Below are positions 39,537-48,417 of a stretch of 64,000 nt of DNA, piece after piece (positions within the stretch are counted from its first letter, which is position 1; each line of letters opens with the position of its first letter). The position numbers were made by a program, and so were the translations under genes. The stretch lies in the NCBI GenBank assembly GCA_002070415.1, contig MWDF01000009.1, forward strand, positions 1 to 64,000. Direction: 5' to 3'. The notes below the pieces were generated by a model. That model worked only from the letters and a program-made list of their open reading frames with translations. It made no database searches and was not told the DNA's origin. The DNA comes from Firmicutes bacterium ADurb.Bin153. Lineage in GTDB: Bacteria; Bacillota; DTU025; MWDF01.

Positions 39537-40784
39537 TCAAATGTCCATGGCCCTCTGCGAGCGGAGGGACTTTGCCGCTGCGAGGATGGCTGTCGCCACG
39601 ATGCCGGTGGAGAAGCCGTTGTTATAGAGCAGTATCCCTCCGTGCAAGGCGCCGCTCCTGCAGACGACGAACAGGTGCAGGAACCCGGCCAGCATCCCGT
39701 AGCCGTAGCCCAGCCCTTCCGAGACTGGACTCAAAGCCGTGGAGAAGAGCGCGGCCATGGCGATGGAATTGCTGACGGGATATGAGGTGACAAGGGAGGC
39801 CAGGACGTAGCCAGCCATGACCGAGACCATGGCAAATGGCCTCATCCCGAAGAAGGCCCATCCGTTCACGGCTATGATCGTACCAAGCAGCGGCCCCGTG
39901 AGCTTGACGCCCAGTACCGGACCGCAGACTATGATGCAGATAAGCCCCGACGCCGCGAAGTTGAGGAGCGCACCTCCCGGGCCCGCCGCCTCAAGCAGGT
40001 CGGGGTTGCCTCCGCCGTGCATACAGATGTCAACGAAGCCCTTCCATGAGCCCCGGATGAAAACCAGCGAAAGGAGCGCCGCGGAAACGTAGAGAGCGGA
40101 AAGCGCAAGGAAGCCCCAGTCGGGGTATGCTGCCAGCTGGCTTGCGGGGGATTCAAGCGTAACCCCCAGGCCGCGTATGACGCTTGCCGCCGCCACTGCC
40201 ACGAAAGCGGACGCAAAACCCACGTTATATAGGTTCAAGCCCTTGTACAGTCGCTTGGTCATAACGGATAGGTCCTGTAGGACGAAGCCGGCGACAAGGC
40301 CGGCCGCGATCGCTGCCGGCCAGCCCACAGGCGTACTGTAAGATATGAAGCTGACGAGAGGCGAAAGGCACGTACCGAAGAGCCCGGTCACGACGTCCGC
40401 AAGGGGCTTCCTGCCGGCCGTGACGCTCCTTAAGCAACTGCCGATGATTATGACGGCGCCCGATATGGGGGTCTTGCCGAAGAAGGCGAACCCGACGCAC
40501 ATGAACACCGCGCTTACGGCTATCCCGCGCCTGTCGCCGCTAGCGATAGCAAGAAGTGCCGCCATGGCGCCCATCATCCCCGCGTTCATGAAAGCGGCGC
40601 CGATGTCGCCCACGAAGGAGAAATCGGTGCAGAGAAGCCCGGGCGACCGCCAAATGGCGGCCAACGATTCAAACGGGGAGGCGGACGCGATGAAGCCGAA
40701 TATCATCACCGATATTGAAAACAGCAAAGAGAGATACAAGGCAACGGGTTCGGTCCTCGTCTTCGAAGGTACGGGCGTTTCCAT
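39537..40784 (-). CDS. DUF1576 family membrane protein
   Basis: A 415-residue protein with about eleven or twelve membrane helices and few charged residues. Segments such as FGKTPISGAVIIIGSCLRS, LYKGLNLYNVGFASAFVAV and GTIIAVNGWAFFGMRP fit the DUF1576 family as I recall it. No transport or catalytic role is established for the family. ATG 40784 has AAGGAGGGG upstream. It lies 65 bases after the carboxyltransferase gene with a terminator between, so it may be expressed partly by read-through or from its own promoter. Confidence 0.7.
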   Translation of the reverse strand: METPVPSKTRTEPVALYLSLLFSISVMIFGFIASASPFESLAAIWRSPGLLCTDFSFVGDIGAAFMNAGMMGAMAALLAIASGDRRGIAVSAVFMCVGFAFFGKTPISGAVIIIGSCLRSVTAGRKPLADVVTGLFGTCLSPLVSFISYSTPVGWPAAIAAGLVAGFVLQDLSVMTKRLYKGLNLYNVGFASAFVAVAAASVIRGLGVTLESPASQLAAYPDWGFLALSALYVSAALLSLVFIRGSWKGFVDICMHGGGNPDLLEAAGPGGALLNFAASGLICIIVCGPVLGVKLTGPLLGTIIAVNGWAFFGMRPFAMVSVMAGYVLASLVTSYPVSNSIAMAALFSTALSPVSEGLGYGYGMLAGFLHLFVVCRSGALHGGILLYNNGFSTGIVATAILAAAKSLRSQRAMDI

Positions 40785-40804
40785 CTTGCCCCTCCTTATA
40801 ATAA

Positions 40805-40826
40805 GGTCCGGCGTTGACGCCGGACC
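40805..40826 (-). terminator. Hairpin between oadA and the DUF1576 gene
   Basis: Perfect 10-bp inverted repeat GGTCCGGCGT / ACGCCGGACC with a 2-base centre; TTATTATAAGG follows on the minus strand. Confidence 0.7.
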
Positions 40827-40849
40827 CGTTCATATCGCGTTAAGGCCAC

Positions 40850-42220
40850 TTATGACTGCTTCTTTGCGCGGCCCTCGAAGAACTTGACCGCCTGGTCGGG
40901 ATACAGGGCATAGGACAGGGCGTCCTCGATGCTCCCGTTGTAGGGCTTCACTGCTTCTACGCAGTTCTGCATCTCGTCGGGAAGCTTCGGCCTCGCGTCC
41001 AGCACGGGCTCGTCGCCGATCGCCATCTTCTGCACCTGGGGGTCTATGCTTCCGGCAGGCTTTCCGTACTCGCCTTTTATGTAGGCCTTCACTTCCTTAC
41101 TGATCATCTTGTAGCGCTGGCCCGTCATGACGTTCATGCTGGCCTGCACGCCCACTATCTGGCTCATCGGCGTGACGAGCGGCGGATAGCCGAGGTCCTG
41201 CCTCACGACCGGTACTTCGGCCAGTATCGACTCCAGCTTGTTGAGGTTGTTGCTCTGGGTGAGCTGAGCCCTCAGGTTGGATATCATACCGCCGGGTATC
41301 TGGTAGTTGAGGACGTCGGTGTCGACGGTCCTCGCGGCGACGACTCCGGGGTTTGCGGCCGCGATCTCATCTTGTATTCCCTTGAGCAGCTGCGCCGCAG
41401 GCCTGATCCTCCTTACGTCGATGCCCGTGTCATACTCGGTGTCCCTGAACGCGACGATCATCGTCTCGTCGGGCGACTGAGACGATCCCATCGCAACCGT
41501 GGAGACCGCGCAGTCTATGACCGACGCGCCCGCTTCCACGCCCTTGAGGTAGGTCATCGATGACATGCCCGACGTATAATGCGAATGGATCTGTACGGGC
41601 AGGCCTATCTCGGACTTCAAGGCGGCGACAAGCTCGTAGCAAGGATACGGCGACATGATGCCGGCCATGTCCTTGATGCAGATGCTGTCGGCGCCGAGGT
41701 CTGCGAACCTCTTTGCGTACTCGACGAACCCCTTGATGGTATGGACGGGGGATATCGTATAGGAAAGGGCGCCTTGCAGGTGGGCCCCGGCCTTCTTGAC
41801 AGCCTTGGCGGACCTTTCGACGTTCCTGATGTCGTTGAGGGCGTCGAATATCCTGACTATGTCGATGCCGTTCTCAACGGACTTCTGAACGAACGTGTCG
41901 ACCACGTCGTCTGCGTACGGCCTGTACCCGACGAGGTTCTGCCCCCTTAGCAGCATCTGCATGGGAGTGTTCTTTATGACCGACCTGAGGAGCCTGAGCC
42001 TTTCCCAGGGATCCTCGTTCAGGTACCTGAGCGCGGTATCGAAAGTGGCCCCGCCCCATACCTCCATGGAGAAGAAACCGACCTTGTCGAGGTAGGCCGC
42101 TATCTTCATCATCTGTGGGGTCGTCATCCTTGTCGCGAAAAGCGACTGATGGGCGTCCCTCAATGTGGTGTCCATTATGCCTACTTTGCGTCCTTCGGCA
42201 AGCTTTGCTGGTCTTATCAT
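40850..42220 (-). CDS. oadA: Oxaloacetate decarboxylase alpha / pyruvate carboxylase carboxyltransferase subunit
   Basis: The 456-residue protein is a DRE-TIM carboxyltransferase of the OadA/PycB type. It transfers carboxyl groups between biotin and oxaloacetate or pyruvate, or methylmalonyl-CoA in related complexes. GIMDTTLRDAHQSLFATRM starts the barrel, and VQIHSHYTSGMSSMTYLKG carries the two metal His. The conserved partner helix domain reaches to the end, but no C-terminal biotinyl domain is present, so a separate biotin protein is needed. No gamma, beta or biotin subunit is adjacent. ATG 42220 has GGGTGA upstream. Confidence 0.9.
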   Translation of the reverse strand: MIRPAKLAEGRKVGIMDTTLRDAHQSLFATRMTTPQMMKIAAYLDKVGFFSMEVWGGATFDTALRYLNEDPWERLRLLRSVIKNTPMQMLLRGQNLVGYRPYADDVVDTFVQKSVENGIDIVRIFDALNDIRNVERSAKAVKKAGAHLQGALSYTISPVHTIKGFVEYAKRFADLGADSICIKDMAGIMSPYPCYELVAALKSEIGLPVQIHSHYTSGMSSMTYLKGVEAGASVIDCAVSTVAMGSSQSPDETMIVAFRDTEYDTGIDVRRIRPAAQLLKGIQDEIAAANPGVVAARTVDTDVLNYQIPGGMISNLRAQLTQSNNLNKLESILAEVPVVRQDLGYPPLVTPMSQIVGVQASMNVMTGQRYKMISKEVKAYIKGEYGKPAGSIDPQVQKMAIGDEPVLDARPKLPDEMQNCVEAVKPYNGSIEDALSYALYPDQAVKFFEGRAKKQS

Positions 42221-42253
42221 TGAATCACCCGCTTTTTTGTATTGTATATGGAT

Positions 42254-42259
42254 ATTATA
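42254..42259 (-). promoter_or_regulatory. Candidate -10 box for oadA
   Basis: A perfect TATAAT on the minus strand lies 34 bases before the oadA start. No convincing -35 box is seen at the expected distance. Confidence 0.4.
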
Positions 42260-42316
42260 CAGCATAAAGGGCGCCGGTTGGTGTCGTTTCCCGATATGTA
42301 CGGGCCTAGGGACAAT

Positions 42317-42352
42317 GAAGCGCCCTCCCCCGGACAGGCGGGAAGGCGCTTC
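42317..42352 (-). terminator. Terminator of the AONS/KBL-like gene
   Basis: GAAGCGCC and TCCC pair with GGGA and GGCGCTTC (12 pairs, one mismatch, 42317-42352) around a short loop. On the minus strand TTCATTG follows. Confidence 0.6.
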
Positions 42353-42374
42353 GCCTCTTAATAAGATCCCTATG

Positions 42375-43574
42375 CTAGATTATCCCGAGTTCCCTGCCGC
42401 GCCTGCCGAGTATCTCGAGCGCTATGTCTATGTCCTCGTCGGTGTGCGCGGCCGTAACGTTTGCCCTTAGCCTCGACTTCTTCGGAGGTACCGCCGGGGG
42501 CACTATAGGGGAGACGAACATGCCGTCTATGTGGCAGAGCCGGGTCAGCTCCAGCGTGGGCTCGTCCTCGCCCACTATTATCGGGATCACGCAGCTTTGC
42601 GTGTTCAGCGTATCATAGCCCAGCTCGTTGAGCCCGCCTACGAACCTCTTGATGTTGCCGCGGACCTTGTCGAGCCTCCACTTCTCCGTCTCCATGACCT
42701 CCACGGAGCCGATGATGGCGCCCAGCGCCGCAGGGGGCACCGCAGCGGAGAAGACGAAGCCCCTGGCGTTGTTCCTAAGGAAAGTTATGACGTCCTTGGA
42801 TCCTGCCACGTAGCCTCCGATCGAGGGGATGGTCTTGGCTAGCGAGCCGGTCAGAAGGTCCACGGAGGATATCGGCATGTCGAAGTACTCGAGGATGCCC
42901 TTCCCGTTCTTGCCGAGTACGCCTAGCGAGTGCGCCTCGTCCACAACGAGCCACGCGCCGTAGTGCCTGCATATCCCCGACAGCTCGGGAAGCGGGCATA
43001 CGTCGCCGTCCATGCTGTAGACCGCGTCCACTATGACCATGATGCCACAGTTCGCCGACTGTTCGCGCCTCGCCTTTAGCAGCCTCTCCAGGTCCTCGGT
43101 GTCGTTGTGCCTGAAACGCTGGAAGTCGGCCTCAGATATCCTGCAGCCGTCGATTATGCTAGCGTGCGCCAGCTGGTCGGATACTATCAGGTCGCGCCTT
43201 CCCATGAGGGCGTCGAAAGTAGTTAGGTTGGCCATGAAACCGGAGGAGTACACTATCGCGTCCTCGGTCCCCATATAGCTTGCGAGCTTAGCCTCGCATT
43301 CGTTATGCAGCTTAGTCGTTCCCGAAAGTACCCTGACGCCGTGGGTGCCGGTGCCCCATTCCTCGAGGGCCTGCCTCGACTTCTCCAGGATGTGGGGATG
43401 GTGCAGCAGCCCCAGGTAGTTGTAGGAGGAGTATACTATCATCTCACGGCCGGCGATCTTGACTCTTGTGTCGCCGACTTCGTCCACCTGCTGAAGGTAA
43501 TAGTAGTGCCCGTTCGCCTTGAGGCCCTCGAGCCTCTGCTTGAATGCGCTTACCCTGTCTTCGATGGCGCCCAT
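42375..43574 (-). CDS. Glycine C-acetyltransferase / 8-amino-7-oxononanoate synthase family enzyme
   Basis: The 399-residue PLP enzyme belongs to the alpha-oxoamine synthase family, which joins an amino acid to an acyl-CoA with loss of CO2 (or of CoA in 2-amino-3-ketobutyrate ligase). Typical blocks are NYLGLLHHPHILEKS, GTGTHGVRVLSGTTKLH, VDEAHSLGVLGKNGKG and the PLP lysine in GSLAKTIPSIGGYV. AONS, glycine acetyltransferase and serine palmitoyltransferase cannot be told apart with confidence. The genome context of amino-acid fermentation favours glycine/threonine metabolism, but no threonine dehydrogenase is adjacent. ATG 43574 has GGGGGA upstream. Confidence 0.83.
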   Translation of the reverse strand: MGAIEDRVSAFKQRLEGLKANGHYYYLQQVDEVGDTRVKIAGREMIVYSSYNYLGLLHHPHILEKSRQALEEWGTGTHGVRVLSGTTKLHNECEAKLASYMGTEDAIVYSSGFMANLTTFDALMGRRDLIVSDQLAHASIIDGCRISEADFQRFRHNDTEDLERLLKARREQSANCGIMVIVDAVYSMDGDVCPLPELSGICRHYGAWLVVDEAHSLGVLGKNGKGILEYFDMPISSVDLLTGSLAKTIPSIGGYVAGSKDVITFLRNNARGFVFSAAVPPAALGAIIGSVEVMETEKWRLDKVRGNIKRFVGGLNELGYDTLNTQSCVIPIIVGEDEPTLELTRLCHIDGMFVSPIVPPAVPPKKSRLRANVTAAHTDEDIDIALEILGRRGRELGII

Positions 43575-43604
43575 TTGCTGTCCCCCAATCGAGTGTTCAC
43601 ATAT

Positions 43605-43614
43605 TTGTGCACAA
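43605..43614. promoter_or_regulatory. Perfect palindrome upstream of the AONS/KBL-like gene
   Basis: TTGTGCACAA is an exact 10-base palindrome 31 bases before the start codon and is a candidate repressor site. No regulator gene is adjacent. Confidence 0.35.
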
Positions 43615-43636
43615 GCTAAGGAGTATGATACATGCA

Positions 43637-43672
43637 CTAAGGGCGCCCGTCAATAAAAACGGGCGCCCTTAG
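43637..43672 (-). terminator. Terminator of the rhomboid gene
   Basis: Perfect 14-bp stem CTAAGGGCGCCCGT / ACGGGCGCCCTTAG with an 8-base loop. The tail has no long T run, but the stem is very stable. Confidence 0.7.
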
Positions 43673-43690
43673 TAAGAAATTCGTCGCCGA

Positions 43691-44413
43691 TCAGGCGAGG
43701 ATGTACGCCAGCATGAGCCCCAGCGCCCCGAAGACGATGGCCCCTTTCCACCAGGCGGGACCCCCGTACATGTCATCGGCCGGCGTGCCCAGCGCCCATG
43801 CTATGGCGAAGCCGCCGGCGAGGCCGCCTATGTGGGCCCACGCGTCGATCCCGGGAATCGTGAAGCTGATCACAAGGTTGATCGCGATCGCAGTAATAAA
43901 CCTCGAGCCGATTATGTACTTGAAAAGTTCAGGCCGCCTGACTCCGAGGTAGAGGATGGAACCGGCTATGCCGAAGATCGCGCCGGAAGCGCCGACGCCT
44001 ACGACGTACGGCTGGCCGAACATCGTGCTCAGCAGGTTGCCCGCCAGGCCCGAGGTTATGTACATCACCACGAACCGCCAGCCGCCGTATATCCTCTCGG
44101 CGAAAGTGCCGAGATTGTAGAGCGAATAGGAGTTCAGGGCTATGTGCAACAGCCCGTAATGCAGGAACATGGCCGTGAAGAGCCTCCACCACTGCCCGTG
44201 CTGCACGAGTATGTTGACCTTGGCCCCCGCCACCACGAGCGTGTTCAGGTCCTCTGAACCTCCGAAGATCTCGAGCATGATGAAAGCGAGCACGTTGAGG
44301 ACGAGTATCGAAATCGTCGGGCTCTTTAGGTAGTTTAGAGGGGAGTTGCTCCTCGGGAACCTTATGAGCTTGTAGCGGTCCTTGCCGCCGTTCTCGCCGT
44401 CGTTGAATGACAT
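43691..44413 (-). CDS. Rhomboid family intramembrane serine protease
   Basis: A 240-residue membrane protease that cleaves transmembrane segments of other proteins. The catalytic Ser is in GVGASGAIFG (about Ser143) and the catalytic His in DAWAHIGGLAGGF (about His194). The conserved L1 loop motif WWRLFTAMFLHYGLLHIALNSYSLYNLG is complete. It has six or seven helices and a short cytoplasmic N-terminus. ATG 44413 was chosen, with AAGGG eight bases upstream. It is monocistronic. No substrate is evident. Confidence 0.93.
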   Translation of the reverse strand: MSFNDGENGGKDRYKLIRFPRSNSPLNYLKSPTISILVLNVLAFIMLEIFGGSEDLNTLVVAGAKVNILVQHGQWWRLFTAMFLHYGLLHIALNSYSLYNLGTFAERIYGGWRFVVMYITSGLAGNLLSTMFGQPYVVGVGASGAIFGIAGSILYLGVRRPELFKYIIGSRFITAIAINLVISFTIPGIDAWAHIGGLAGGFAIAWALGTPADDMYGGPAWWKGAIVFGALGLMLAYILA

Positions 44414-44627
44414 GATATCCACCCTTCTTAATATATTAACGGATGGAAGGCCGGGTCCATTTGCATTATAATCATATTATACAGACCGGAAGCGCAATAT
44501 GGCACACCCCGCCAGCATGGCGACCGGCAAACAACCGAATGACACACCCGACAACCCCCACGCATTGCGATAACCAAATACTGTAAGGACGAGGCCGTAA
44601 GGGCATCGACCAAGGAGGTTGACTCGA

Positions 44628-45752
44628 TTGAGGCTCATGCACATAGCCGACCTTCATTTAGGCGCCCCCCTGGGCAGTCTAGGCGACGCCGCAAGGCAAA
44701 GGCGCAAGGAAAGGGATTCCATCTTCCCGAGGATAATCGACGAGGCGGTCGAAAAGGCCGACATGCTCGTGATATCTGGCGACCTGTTCGACAGGCACGA
44801 CCCGGGGGAGGCCCTTGCGAGCATGGTCAGGTCCGAGCTCGGAAGGCTCAGGGACAGGGGGATCCCGGCCCTGGTCGTGCCCGGCAACCACGACGAGATA
44901 ACATACACCGGGTCAACCTACAAGGACGCGTCCTGGGAGCGGTGCTGCAAGCTCGTGAAAGCGCCCACGCCGTGGCCGGTCCTTGCCGACAAGGTGGCCG
45001 GGCTCGATGTGTACGTGTGCTCCTGCGCCTACACGGGCGGCGTCACGCGAAAGGAGGACCTCAAGGACCTGCCGGCGGTCCCGGAAGGTACGGTAGGCAT
45101 CCTGGCGATGCACTGCTCGCTCGACATCGACATGCCCACGGCGGACGGGGACCGGGCCATGAGGGTCTCCTCAGAGGACATAGAAGCCGCAGGCTACTCC
45201 TACGCGGCCCTAGGCCACATACACAAGCCCATGGTGAAGACGTCGGGCAGGCTCACCATGGTATACCCGGGGCTCCTGGACGGCATGGGCTTCAACGACG
45301 TCGCGACGGGCAGGTACCCCCTTGTGGAACTGGACGGTTCAGGCATCCTGGTCAGCTGGCAGACGATGCCGGACCTTGCGGGATACGCGGCGTTGGACAT
45401 CGACATTACGGGCATGTCTTCCGAGGACGCCGCGGAGACGATCCGCAAGGAGGCCGAAGGCGCCGCCTACCTCCAAGTCAGGCTGACGGGAACCATGCCG
45501 GCCTCCTTCTCCCCGGTCGGGCTGAAATCGGCGCTCGACCCCTACTTCGCATATGTGCGGGTGGAATCCGACGCCCTGCGCCTCGACCCTTTTGAGCTTT
45601 CGAACATCGCCAAGGAGAACAGCCTCAGGGGCGCGTTCACAAGGAGGATGCTTGAGCGCCTGGAAAGTTGCGGCAGTGAGGAGGAGGGCCTTGTCGAAGC
45701 CGCCCTCAGGAAGGGCCTCGAGGCCTTGAGGCAGGAGGTGGGCGGAAGATGA
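44628..45752 (+). CDS. SbcD/Mre11-like DNA repair exonuclease
   Basis: A metallophosphoesterase of about 374 residues, the nuclease partner of an SbcC/Rad50-like ATPase. The two-metal site is seen in HIADLHLGAPLG, ISGDLFDRHDP, VPGNHDEITY, AMHCSLDI and ALGHIHKPM. A C-terminal capping part of about 120 residues follows. TTG 44628 was chosen because GGAGG is nine bases upstream; TTG 44619 overlaps that spacing. It overlaps the SbcC-like gene by 4 bases (ATGA). Family placement is firm; the exact pair (SbcDC or YhaO/YhaN type) is less so. Confidence 0.88.
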   Translation: MRLMHIADLHLGAPLGSLGDAARQRRKERDSIFPRIIDEAVEKADMLVISGDLFDRHDPGEALASMVRSELGRLRDRGIPALVVPGNHDEITYTGSTYKDASWERCCKLVKAPTPWPVLADKVAGLDVYVCSCAYTGGVTRKEDLKDLPAVPEGTVGILAMHCSLDIDMPTADGDRAMRVSSEDIEAAGYSYAALGHIHKPMVKTSGRLTMVYPGLLDGMGFNDVATGRYPLVELDGSGILVSWQTMPDLAGYAALDIDITGMSSEDAAETIRKEAEGAAYLQVRLTGTMPASFSPVGLKSALDPYFAYVRVESDALRLDPFELSNIAKENSLRGAFTRRMLERLESCGSEEEGLVEAALRKGLEALRQEVGGR

Positions 45753-48364
45753 AGTACGTGAGCCTTGCGCTGGAAGGATTCGGCTGTTTCAAGGAAAGGA
45801 CCGTCTTCGAGTTCGCGGGCGGGGTAGACACTCTGTACCGGCTGAACGAGTCCGGCAAGAGCACCATGGTCAACGGCCTCGTGCACACCGTCTACGGGCT
45901 TAGGAAGCAGGGGAAGGACAGGTTCCGCTCGTGGCGGGGGGCACCTTCTTTCAAAGGTGGGCTCACTTTCACGTCGAAGGGCATGACATACAGGATAGAC
46001 ATGGACTTCGCGGCGGACAGGGTGGCTGTCGGCAGGTTCGACCCGGATACCGGGAGATTCGTGAGCCTTATAAGGGAGCAGTCCCATGTCCCGGCCGGCA
46101 AGCGGAGCCAGAAGTACGAGGATTTCGTCCAGGAGCACTTCGGGACGATAGATGTGGACGCGTTCAGGTCGGCGTTCGTGCTCGAACAGCCCAACGAGAA
46201 CGTTGCCGGGCTCGGAGAGGGCTGGCGGCTGCTGGCCGAGAAGACCGGGGGAGATTACCGGGGGGCGCGGGACAGGCTGTTATCGCGCCTGGGCAGGGAC
46301 ATGTCCGACGGCATCACGATGAGGCTCAGGCAGTACGGGGAAAGCAGGGACCTATTGGAGAAAAGACAGCTGGAGCAGCTGGAAGATGCCATCGACGAGG
46401 ATGCGGCGAAGCTCAGGAGGGCCAGGGAGGACCTGGACAGGATAGCCCCTTTGAACGAGAGGCTGCAGGAGAAGCTGCAAGATGCCGAGGACGCCAGGCT
46501 TAACAAAGGGATGTGGACCGAGCGCAAGATGAGCGTGACCGCCTGGATGGACGTGAGGGAAAGGTGGGTCGCAAAGAACGAGGAGTACGCGAGGAAGAAG
46601 GCGGACCTGGAACAGATCGTCAGGAAAGAGAAGGAGAGGGATGAGCGCATATCGGAGCTGGCCGGCCTGAGGTCGGGGCATGAGGGGCCGGGCATGCCGC
46701 CTTCCCGCCTCGATGCTATAAAGGAGACGTTCTATGAGGTCAAGGAGGCGGTGGAGAAGGCCGAGGCCATAAAAGCGGGGCACAAGCGGCAGGAGGGGCT
46801 GTCGGCTGAGCTGCTGGACGCGGACCTGACCATAGAGGGGGCCGAACAGAGGCTGAGGGACATATACGGCAGGGCCTGCGAAGCAGGCAGGGCACTGGAT
46901 GAGGCCGTCCGCGCCGACGAGGTATGGAAGGGCCGGTTCAAAGAAGTGATGGACCTCACCGAAGAGGACAGGAAGAAGATGGGAGAAGAAGCCACAAGGA
47001 CGGCCGCAGGGTCAGCGAAGGACGGCGAAGGGCTCTTTATCAAGCTTTCACCGCTTTTCGGAATCCTTGCCGGTTTCGCCATATCCTTCCTTGCGCTCAG
47101 GAGGCCCTCCGACAGGACTGCCATGGTCCTGACAGTGGTCCTGTGTTCCGTGCTCGGCTTCGTCCTCAAGGCATACCTTGGCAGAAGGCGTGCTGCGAAA
47201 CGGGTTGGAGGCGCGCTTGAAGCCGACGGCCTTGCGGGAAGGATAAGGCTTTACGATGAGATGAAGGCGGCAGGAAGGCCGCTTCTGCCAGACGATGCGG
47301 CCGCTGCCCGTAAGCGGTTGTCCGACGTCATGAGAGACGCTGATTCCCTGTCGCGCCTTGCCCTGATAGCGGCGAGGGCGATCGGGCGCGTAACGGAAAA
47401 GGACGCCGCCGAAGTCGGCGCCATCGCGGGCTACGACGTCGAGCTGGGCGTAAGGGGCCTTCTGGTGAAGGACGGCTCTTTCTGGTCAGAGGTGGCCAGG
47501 AAGAACAACATGAGGAACGAGCGCCAGAAGCTGATCGACGCAAAGGCCGCGGAAGTCGACACGGACGGGAAGGTAATAGAGGGACTGATCAAGGCGGGAG
47601 GGTCTGACACAGGGGCACTCGCGGCCGACGCCGAGGCTACCAGGCAGCAGGCAGCGGCAATAATGTCCGAATGGGAGCTGAAGTTCTCGCGGTGCACGTA
47701 CCTTAAGGTCTCGATAGACAAGGAGGCCTTCCTCGACGCGGAGCGGCAGATGAGGCGCGCCGAGGACTACGAGAGGGAATACGACAGCGTCATCAATAGT
47801 CGCACACAGGAGGCCGAAAGGCTTTCCGGCGAGCTAAGGGAGGCGAGGTCGCGCGATATCGACAACATACCGGAGCTGGAAGAGAAGCTGTCGTACGAGG
47901 AGGGGCGCAAGAAGGCGTTGAAGCGCGAGGAGCGGGCGATTGCCCTGGCCGTGCAGGAGCTCGACGCCGCGAACGCAAAGTTCAGCTCGTCCGCGCTGGG
48001 CGCCATGAAGATGAGCGTCACGAACCTGCTCGGTACGATAACCGGGGACCGAGGAAGGGTGGTTGAAGTCGGGGAGGACCTCAAGCTGCTGATATCGTCC
48101 GACGGGACGGCCGTGTCGTACGAGCAGCTTTCACAGGGCACGAAAGACCAGCTGAACGTCTGCGTGAGGGTCGCTGCCGCGGAACTGCTGGGCGAAAGCA
48201 GGCGCATACCGATGTTCTTCGACGATTCATTCGGTACGACAGACGAGGCCAGGTTGGGCAGGATAAGAGAGCTTCTGGTGGAGATGTCGAAGACGAGGCA
48301 GTTCATCGTGCTTTCCCATTCCAGGGAGATAGAAGGGTGGGGCAAGAGCGTAATCATTAAATAA
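45749..48364 (+). CDS. SbcC/Rad50/YhaN-like ATPase with a mid-protein membrane hairpin
   Basis: The 871-residue SMC-like ATPase has Walker A near residues 31-39 (RLNESGKST), long coiled coils (about 190-400 and 560-730), and C-terminal signature LSQGTKDQLN with Walker B IPMFFDDSFGTTDE. The first Gly of the P-loop is Arg31 in this protein. Around residues 430-480 are two hydrophobic helices (LFGILAGFAISFLALRR and TAMVLTVVLCSVLGFVLKAYL), as in membrane-linked YhaN-type proteins, in place of a zinc hook. It is coupled to the SbcD-like nuclease by ATGA and probably processes DNA ends at the membrane. Confidence 0.82.
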   Translation: MKYVSLALEGFGCFKERTVFEFAGGVDTLYRLNESGKSTMVNGLVHTVYGLRKQGKDRFRSWRGAPSFKGGLTFTSKGMTYRIDMDFAADRVAVGRFDPDTGRFVSLIREQSHVPAGKRSQKYEDFVQEHFGTIDVDAFRSAFVLEQPNENVAGLGEGWRLLAEKTGGDYRGARDRLLSRLGRDMSDGITMRLRQYGESRDLLEKRQLEQLEDAIDEDAAKLRRAREDLDRIAPLNERLQEKLQDAEDARLNKGMWTERKMSVTAWMDVRERWVAKNEEYARKKADLEQIVRKEKERDERISELAGLRSGHEGPGMPPSRLDAIKETFYEVKEAVEKAEAIKAGHKRQEGLSAELLDADLTIEGAEQRLRDIYGRACEAGRALDEAVRADEVWKGRFKEVMDLTEEDRKKMGEEATRTAAGSAKDGEGLFIKLSPLFGILAGFAISFLALRRPSDRTAMVLTVVLCSVLGFVLKAYLGRRRAAKRVGGALEADGLAGRIRLYDEMKAAGRPLLPDDAAAARKRLSDVMRDADSLSRLALIAARAIGRVTEKDAAEVGAIAGYDVELGVRGLLVKDGSFWSEVARKNNMRNERQKLIDAKAAEVDTDGKVIEGLIKAGGSDTGALAADAEATRQQAAAIMSEWELKFSRCTYLKVSIDKEAFLDAERQMRRAEDYEREYDSVINSRTQEAERLSGELREARSRDIDNIPELEEKLSYEEGRKKALKREERAIALAVQELDAANAKFSSSALGAMKMSVTNLLGTITGDRGRVVEVGEDLKLLISSDGTAVSYEQLSQGTKDQLNVCVRVAAAELLGESRRIPMFFDDSFGTTDEARLGRIRELLVEMSKTRQFIVLSHSREIEGWGKSVIIK

Positions 48365-48417
48365 ATACCAAATATGATGTATGATTATGTTATCTTTGCT
48401 TACCGGGGGGACTGCGA

